Made by a program: the position numbers and the translations under genes
Origin: Micropterix aruncella
Lineage: Eukaryota; Arthropoda; Insecta; Lepidoptera; Micropterigidae
NCBI GenBank assembly: GCA_944548615.1
Contig: OX155971.1
Location: 25,284,072 to 25,348,071 of the forward strand
Reading direction: 5' to 3'
Length of the DNA: 64,000 nucleotides
Part shown: positions 54,781 through 64,000 of the stretch, piece after piece
How the letters are laid out: each line of letters opens with the position of its first letter
How positions within the stretch are numbered: position 1 is the first letter of the stretch
Notes under the pieces: model-generated
The model's input: only the letters and a program-made list of their open reading frames with translations
Databases searched by the model: none
What the model was told of the DNA's origin: nothing

Positions 54781-54832
54781 CACGGGGAACGACCAATCGT
54801 TACAACTTCCTGAGGTGACTGATTCGCCCGAT
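54781..54832 (+). mobile_element. Long SINE 3' end scrap
   Basis: GGGGAACGACCAATCGTTAC and CTTCCTGAGGTGACTGATTC match the subtype A 3' end; about 50 bases. Confidence 0.5.
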
Positions 54833-54839
54833 ACGTGTT

Positions 54840-55720
54840 TAAGTTACTTCGGAACGTGTTAGACTTAAAATCACTCAAAAACGTCTACCATGCCCTTGCA
54901 AATAGTCTAATTTCATACGGTATTCTAGGTTGGGGAGGGTCTACACGTATTGTTCTAAATCCGCTTATGACAGCGCAGAAGGCGCATCTTCGGGTTATTG
55001 CCAAGAAGCCCTGAAGGTACCCCTCAAACGACTTGTTTGCAGATCTGAAGATATTAGACATCAGGCAGGTATGAACAAAAACAGTCTTTCTCAACTACCT
55101 GAAAAGTAAAGATACTCACGTTAAACCTGAGCATGAAATTTCAACGAGGAGCTCCACAACCTGTAAACACATTGTACAGAAAACCCGAACATCCTTCGCC
55201 CAAAGACACTGGCTTTATAGGGCCCAAAATTTATAACAATCTAAAAGAATCTATAAAATCTTGCTAACAAACTAAGTCAATCCAATTAAAATTTAAAATT
55301 ACACAACATTTACTTATAATTGGTAGAAATGAGGTGGAAAAGGCAATAAGTCATATTTTAAAGTAAAGGTCTGCATTATTATTATTGTCGAATATTGCAC
55401 TACACTTTATATTTTAACACTATTTATTTATTTGTTCTACAAAATTCATATAACATTTTATATTAATATTTATTTCCAAGGCATGCTATAGCAATATTTT
55501 TAAATATAATTATAAATTTATTTGAATTCGCTTATCTATTTTATATTTTATCATATTTTGTATGTTTCGTTTCAACACTATGTTCATATGAATAAATCTT
55601 TTCCATACATAGAGTCTTCCTTGGTACGGGCTATGGCCTAGTTAGGCAGATTCTGCAACTAATACAATTGTAAATTTATGTTTTTGAATGAATAAAATTA
55701 TTATTATTATTATTATTATA
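54840..55720 (+). pseudogene. LINE ORF2 end with 3' UTR and (TTA)n tail
   Basis: The frame reads NVYHALANSLISYGILGWGG, then QKAHLRVIAKKP and, after a stop, RYPSNDLFADLKILDIRQV and YLKSKDTHVKPEHEISTRSS. 'YY.L..S.I.YGI..WGG......L...QK..LR.I..K...YPS..LF' is typical of Jockey/CR1-type ends. The UTR has GGGCTATGGCCTAGTTAGGC, and the tail is about seven TTA units at 55699-55720. Several stops are present. Confidence 0.65.
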
Positions 55721-55729
55721 GAAATAGAA

Positions 55730-58298
<2,569 letters not shown>

Positions 58299-58342
58299 AT
58301 AAGTTTTGTAAAGAAATCCTTTTATAGGATGATATTTTTATT

Positions 58343-58979
<637 letters not shown>

Positions 58980-59355
58980 AATTATTTTCAATAAGCACCT
59001 GTTTCCGCAATTGATAACTTATGATGTTCTTAGTTATTGCAGCCGAATTACTGTATGCCCTTGGATGTAATAAGTATAGGAGGATGGTTTCTGTAACAGA
59101 AATGGATGTTAGTAACTTATTTTAGAAGAAATTATATGACTGAGAATATTTCAACACTAGTCGTATTCATCTCTATGACATTTCTGATAGAACAATTTTT
59201 TCAAAATTTAAATTAAAAAAAAACTGAACATAGAGAAATGGGTTAATAATATTTTGCAATATCGTTATAAATGCACTATAACCGACCTTGAAAAACATTA
59301 TTAATAATGATTTTTAAATGAAAAATATTAATAAGCTTTTAATGAATATGTCTGA
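58980..59355. other. AT-rich spacer
   Basis: No supported feature. Confidence 0.4.
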
Positions 59356-59359
59356 ACAA

Positions 59360-59713
59360 ATATAATTACTGTATTAATTTTGCCTATTCAGACCGGGACC
59401 CTTGCAAGCGCCTAAAATATTTATAAAAGCCAACTCCCAAGATTTAACGTCTCTTTCTTTAGCGTTATCGCCAAGGCACTTAATAATTTTTACTTTAAAA
59501 CAATTATCAAAAGTTAAATTGTGTGCCTTAGCATGCAATGCTATTGGAAGTTAACTTTCATTGCCTACGCTGGCCCTGTGATTATTTAACCTAATGCTAA
59601 GAGGTGTAGTTGTTTCCCCAATATAAAATGCATTGCAGGTCTGGCAAAGTAATTGATATACAATATTTTTTGAAATGCAACTACTATTAAAAGGAACTCT
59701 GTAACTGTTGGGA
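59360..59713 (-). pseudogene. Penelope-like element GIY-YIG endonuclease fragment
   Basis: From the gap edge the minus strand reads PNSYRVPFNSSCISK, then NIVYQLLCQTCNAFYIGETT and RLNNHRAS; after a TAA at 59551-59553 it continues HAKAHNLTFDNCFKVKIIKC and GDNAKERDVKSWELAFINIL. 'VY.L.C..C...YIGET..PL..RLN.HR' is the GIY-YIG core with the catalytic Arg in 'RLNNHR'. The later 'R...E..WI..L.....GLN' block fits the Penelope C-terminus (GPGLNRQ at about 59390). One in-frame stop marks it as dead. The reverse transcriptase part would lie in or beyond the gap. Confidence 0.75.
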
Positions 59714-59913
59714 NNNNNNNNNNNNNNNNNNNNNNNNNNNNNNNNNNNNNNNNNNNNNNNNNNNNNNNNNNNNNNNNNNNNNNNNNNNNNNNNNNNNNNN
59801 NNNNNNNNNNNNNNNNNNNNNNNNNNNNNNNNNNNNNNNNNNNNNNNNNNNNNNNNNNNNNNNNNNNNNNNNNNNNNNNNNNNNNNNNNNNNNNNNNNNN
59901 NNNNNNNNNNNNN
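59714..59913. other. Assembly gap (200 N)
   Basis: Exactly 200 unknown bases, a round number that usually marks a gap of unestimated size. Confidence 0.98.
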
Positions 59914-60084
59914 GAGTGTCAAATGATGTACCTAAACTGTCAAATGAATAACTGTCTAAATTTCCGAACGTCCAAAAGTCAATAAATTACCATAATTATA
60001 TCGCGTTTATTGTCAAATGAAAGGTCTGATTGTATACAATCCGGAAATATTTCACAAAAAAAAAATTTAAAAATATATAAATAC

Positions 60085-60545
60085 AATGGTTCACTTTCTG
60101 CTTTTTCTTCTCGAAGTGCCTCTCCATTACTGGAGGTTAGCCGTTAGCTCTGAATATTGTTGTCGGTTTTGCGCCATCCGGAAAAGCTGTTCCGTACTGG
60201 TGATCTCGATCCACTCTCTGACATTGCACAACAACGACTTTTTCCTCCTTTCACGGCGTCGTTTACCATCAATTTTGCCCATCAATAGGTATCAGTTGAA
60301 GCAGCTGATATCTGTCATGCCGCAGCACGTGCCCCAGATATTCAATATTGCGCTTTTTGACGGTGTGCAACAATTTTCGGGTCGTACCAGCACGCTGAAG
60401 CACTTTTTCGTTGCTAACTTTATAGGTCCAGCTTATACGGAGCATTCGACGGTAGCACCGCATCTCAAAAGCTTCTAGTTGCCGTCTGGTGTCTTCTTTT
60501 ATGGTCCACGCTTCGCTGCCGTACATAAACACTGGCCAGATGTAG
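60085..60545 (-). pseudogene. LINE ORF2 C-terminal tail (RTE-like or related)
   Basis: The minus strand reads FMYGSEAWTIKEDTRRQLEA, FEMRCYRRMLRISWTYKVSN and RNIEYLGHVLRHDRYQLLQL, then in a shifted frame GKIDGKRRRERKKSL and AQNRQQYSELTANLQ. This is the canonical end of endonuclease-reverse transcriptase proteins ('YG.E.W....KKLEAFE.R.YRR.L.ISW...V.N..VL...G......I..RK..YLGH..R...Y.LL'). It is truncated at the 5' side near 60545 against GC-rich DNA, with a frameshift near 60275. Confidence 0.78.
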
Positions 60546-60564
60546 CAATACAGGATCCGAGTTC

Positions 60565-60700
60565 CGCATCTTAGCGGATCCAGGATCCAGGATCCGCACC
60601 TGAGCTGTGCGGCGCTGCGCGTCGCCGCGCGTCCCGTCCGAGTTCCTTGACGCGACGCGCAGCGCAGCGCTGCGACGCTCCGCTCAAGTGCGGTTTAGCA
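60565..60700. repeat. GC-rich low-complexity segment
   Basis: GGATCCAGGATCCAGGATCC at 60575, then GCGCTGCGCGTCGCCGCGCG and ACGCGACGCGCAGCGCAGCG. It resembles the GCGACGCGCAGCGCAGTG repeats at 63065-63110. Confidence 0.5.
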
Positions 60701-60906
60701 AACTGCGAGTGAGCGGCCGCCACACGTAAAGTTCGGACCGCGGGAAACACCACGCGCCGTTCCATCCCTCGTTCCGATACGCACGTGTAGACGCATTTGA
60801 CGCGCGGCTGTTGGCAGTTTGATCTGGCATGTCGACGCATACGCATATCGACACAGTTTTGCGCGCGCAATGCGTCAAAACGTTCGATCTGCGTCAAAAA
60901 CAAAAC

Positions 60907-61107
60907 ATGTCTGTTTGGAGTACGGAAACTATTACGTAATTTATTCGTTTATTCCGTGAACATCCATGCCCGTGGAAGATAAAAAGTAAAGACTACAGTA
61001 ATATCAATATGCAAAACGTCGCTTATGACGAACTTGTAGATTTCTGTAAGAAAATAGGATTTGAATCAGCATATCGCGAGTTTGTTACAAAAAAATACAA
61101 AATTTAA
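60907..61107 (+). pseudogene. MADF-domain accessory protein of the Harbinger element
   Basis: ATG at 60907 reads MSVWSTETIT, a TAA at 60937-60939, then FIRLFREHPCPWKIKSKDYS, VAYDELVDFCKKIGFESA and a stop at 61105-61107. 'W....I..LI.LY.E.P.LW....KDY.N...R..A..E....' is the MADF (Myb/SANT-like) DNA-binding domain that Harbinger elements carry as their second protein. The in-frame stop and the loss of the region after the domain (67 codons in all) show decay. Confidence 0.65.
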
Positions 61108-61367
61108 GAGGAGCATTCTGCAAAATTTAAGAGGAGCATTCTCATTACTGTATCCTGCTTTGTGATTTTGGGGCGTATCATTCCCAATAAACAATCAAAA
61201 TCATTACTATCCATTCTTAGGCAATTTTTAAAATCTTCTGGATAACTTTCTCTTAACTCACTTAACATCGATAAATGTCCATATCTTCGTCTATGTTGTT
61301 TTACCCACATTCGCCGTTTTTTTCGGTTGTTGAAGCTAACTACAAATCCAGCTATTGCGATGATCAA
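61104..61367 (-). pseudogene. PIF/Harbinger transposase N-terminal part
   Basis: The minus strand reads RKKRRMWVKQHRRRYGHLSM, LSELRESYPEDFKNCLRMDS and NDFDCLLGMIRPKITKQDTV. 'W..PW...R...G....L..EL...D...F....RMS...F..LL..V.P.I...DT..R' is the N-terminus of HARBI1-type transposases. After MR the frame meets a deletion junction and ends. The DDE catalytic domain is absent. Confidence 0.78.
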
Positions 61368-61645
61368 GCGAGTATCCTTTTCTTACTGCTGCTAAAAACT
61401 GTTAAAATTTATAACGTTCCACGCGCCAGTCTAAACTGCAGTCTAAACTCTCAAAAAATGTTTACACGTACAGTTCGGACTGCAGTTAGCGTGGAATCTT
61501 AGATCAGACCGCGATCCAAACTGTGGTCACCTTTTACTCAAAATTTAACATGACAGTTTGATCCGCAGTCAAAACCGTGCGGATCTATCCACAGTTCGGA
61601 ACGCAGTCCTAGTGCGCAGTCCGAACTCTACGTGTGGCGGCCGCT

Positions 61646-63035
61646 ATTATGCTCCGCGTAGCCGCGCCGAGTGGACGTCGCTACGTGTCGCCTTTCCGAG
61701 GTTATGGTGTATAACGATTTCGGGTTTGGTGTATGACGATTATTCGATTATTTTTATGAGTCAGTTAACGAATACCTATTCAAATTATTTAATCATTTTC
61801 AATTGACATATTTTACAATTTTAAATAGTCAAGACCCAACTAGGCGGTCGCCTGATCTAAGGAAGACAATTTATTTTCGTCGTTATTTTTTTAGAATTTC
61901 TTTTAACATCATCGTACTTAATAACATTACCCTAATAGCCTACATAAAATTCAAAACAAAATGTCATAAAAACATTATAAAATATCAATAAAAAGTAATT
62001 AATTTGAAATATATTAAAAAAAACATCAAAATATCCTTACAAATGTAAAATATTATTTAATGAGTTTTCAAGAAAGAATTCAGTTAATGAATTCATTGCC
62101 ATATTAACTATAATTACGAAGTTAGAGCCATCAACGAAACAAATGATAATGCTTGTTAGCAATTACGACGAAATTTTAGATTTTTTTATTTTATTTTTAT
62201 TTAGGTAAAAAACAGTCATAAACAATTGTTTTAACAAATACACTTAAACAAAAAGACCTACATTACCATTAATTTTAACAAAACTTGTAAATGTAGCCAC
62301 AACAATGTAAATTGCTATTTGGATCGAACTATTTTCATTTAGTACGAGTACCTAAATTATTAGCTGTAAACTAAAATTGTTTCCTAAAAGTAATTAATGA
62401 CACTGAGAATATATCTATGTCGTTCAAAACTTCATTATAACACATGCAAGAGCGTCTGAAGAAGGTATTTTTGCGTAGTTTGAATGAAAAGAGGGAATAT
62501 AGAAAATATCTTTTGAACGTGAGGAGGAAGACCGCGGGATTTTAAAAAGATTTTTTTTCCAAAAGGGGTGCAGAATTGACGTGGTTATGAATAATTTTAT
62601 ATAAGAAAATGCTGTCTAAGAATTTTCGTCTTGAATACAGAAAATGCATTTTGTGTGTTGTTACTCTCTCGGTGTAGTCGGTGATTTATCTCACCGGCAT
62701 TACATGGACCAAAAACGCAAGGAGAATATATAGGAAGAAATCAGCGAGGATATGAGAGTGTCAGGTATTTTTTAGTTTCTTTAATTTCAACTTAGTTTAT
62801 TAAGAAATCAGAATCATGGAGCCGATACGGTTATTATTTCTAGCATATTTCTTAAATATCTTAAATAACATATTTTCGTGAATATTTACAGCCCCTAGAT
62901 ATCTATCAACGTTTTGTAAGTATAATTTCGAATATTATGGTGAGAATACTTGCTTAAAGTAGATACCTACATATCAGATACATTTTTTTAAAGCCACCAT
63001 AAAAACTTCGTCTTCCGAGTCCATTTTAAGCAGTT
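61646..63035. other. AT-rich spacer
   Basis: No supported gene. Short frames reflect base composition. Confidence 0.4.
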
Positions 63036-63049
63036 GCCTGCCGCGCTAG

Positions 63050-63115
63050 TGGGGTTTGACGGTTGACGCACGGCGACGCGCAGCGCAGTGACGCGCAGCG
63101 CAGTGACGCGACGCG
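63050..63115. repeat. GC-rich tandem repeat (GACGCGCAGCGCAGT units)
   Basis: Two perfect 15-base units plus flanking variants, ending in GACGCGACGCGTAGG. Related in composition and words to 60565-60700. Confidence 0.6.
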
Positions 63116-63129
63116 TAGGTGGGGCCCAC

Positions 63130-63235
63130 CTTTAAGTAAAGAGTAATAGCGAAACCTACTACCTAACACAAATATTTTGATACGTCTAAAAAGGTTTAAG
63201 CCGTAAATTGGAGACGACGAAAATGTAATGTTTGA
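63130..63235 (+). repeat. Dispersed repeat shared with 46510-46620
   Basis: AGTAAAGAGTAATAGCGAAA, CTACTACCTAACACAAATAT and GAGACGACGAAAATGTAATG. Non-coding. Confidence 0.6.
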
Positions 63236-64000
63236 TAATGCGATTTAAATTATTCTCGTTTTTCTCACGTGATAGTAAGCAAAAAAAAATCATTTTAGTT
63301 ACTGGTATTTGTAAATGCGTTTATTTAAATACCCTCTCTCGATAAATGGATTCCTGGAGTAGGTACGCGACTTATTCCTGAAGGTAAAATCCGGATTAAA
63401 AATACCTCATAGAAAGCAATAATGTTAAGAAATTACAGATTAGGGCTCATTTTATGACATTTATGGCAGCCCCACTAGACGACAGAGAGAAATTGTTTTG
63501 ACAAATTGAAAGAAGTTTTAGCGCACACCAAGTCTTATCTTTATATATTTATAAATCTTATGTACGTGTCACTGAACTCCTCCTAAACGACTAGACAGTT
63601 TTTTTTTTGTGTATTTAAATGTTTCACAATGGACCCGGGAGGTAGCGCTGCAATCAGGTTCTAGGATTTATTTCTTTTTTTAATAGATTTTTGGCATATC
63701 AGAACATATAACCCCAAAATTTTACTCCTCTCCCTATCACCCCCCAATATTTGAAAAAAATAAAAACTTACGCCAGACTACTTATATTGATCAGACGCCG
63801 AATCAAAACCGATACAATATATTATATGTTACCTTGGCAACCAGAGACGATATAGGTTACCATGGCAACGAGAGACATGAAAATAAGTAACGAGAAAAAA
63901 GATCAATTGCGAAGAAACAAGAAGCAATTTTGAATTAACGTTTAAGATTCAGGGTCAAGTGTATCATCCAATTGGTTCTTTAATGCCTGATGATGATCCA
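63236..64000. other. Unassigned DNA to window end
   Basis: Nothing supported. Confidence 0.4.

Larger units (their letters stand above)
60712..61645. mobile_element. Harbinger/PIF-like DNA transposon, internally deleted
   Basis: Ends AGCGGCCGCCACACGTA (60712) and its reverse complement (to 61645) form a 27-base inverted repeat with one mismatch. It contains a MADF-type gene (plus) and the start of a PIF/Harbinger transposase (minus), arranged convergently. AGTTCGGA-type motifs recur near both ends (60731, 61471, 61595). The flanking trinucleotides do not match, so the TWA target duplication typical of this superfamily was not confirmed. Confidence 0.7.

Overview
This window looks like repeat-dense intergenic DNA from an insect, most likely a moth or butterfly. 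The evidence for Lepidoptera is: one spliced sugar-transporter gene of the insect Tret1 type; dispersed repeats I recognise as lepidopteran (the GACGCTACGATCCTTGG repeat ending in AATAAAAGCGTGTT, and retroelement tails of the 'GGTTGGCTGTAAGA...CGATAAGCCCGCC' type); and arthropod Helitrons, Penelope-like, hAT and Harbinger relics. There is no sign of bacterial operon organisation. A 200-base assembly gap lies at 59714-59913.

The only host gene I can support is on the minus strand at 41244-43655. It has four exons, GT-AG introns and 466 codons and encodes a facilitated trehalose/sugar transporter of the MFS family. A TATA box and an arthropod TCAGT initiator lie upstream, and an AATAAA lies downstream. 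Its third intron has collected retroelement tails.

Everything else is mobile DNA in layers. 1-2000: a long GC-rich SINE copy, then the end of a Penelope-like element with a hammerhead-like motif. 2996-8211: a possible TIR-bounded element holding a Helitron (4191-7488, both termini intact), which itself holds a LINE. 8.6-16.2 kb: long-SINE copies, a lepidopteran MITE-like repeat, a 502-bp (TA)n array. 17-20 kb: two LINE fragments. 20.5-25.7 kb: a dense, nested cluster of the long SINE. 25.7-35 kb: LINE fragments of several clades and dispersed repeats. 35-40.6 kb: more long SINEs, an LTR and a 118-bp tandem repeat. 43.9-51 kb: LINE tails, a second hammerhead-like motif, a hAT transposase remnant. 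51.3-55.7 kb: long SINEs with a tRNA-headed short SINE nested inside, then LINE and LTR fragments. 58-61.7 kb: a perfect 141-bp inverted repeat between two (TA)n arrays, a GIY-YIG endonuclease fragment next to the gap, and an internally deleted Harbinger element with convergent MADF and transposase genes.

The most interesting unexplained component is the GC-rich repeat of about 640-730 bp that I call the 'long SINE'. It occurs about twenty times on both strands in at least three sequence subtypes (A, B, C). Nine copies can be bounded by target-site duplications of 7-20 bp, and the 5' end carries tRNA-like A- and B-box motifs. It has no credible coding frame.
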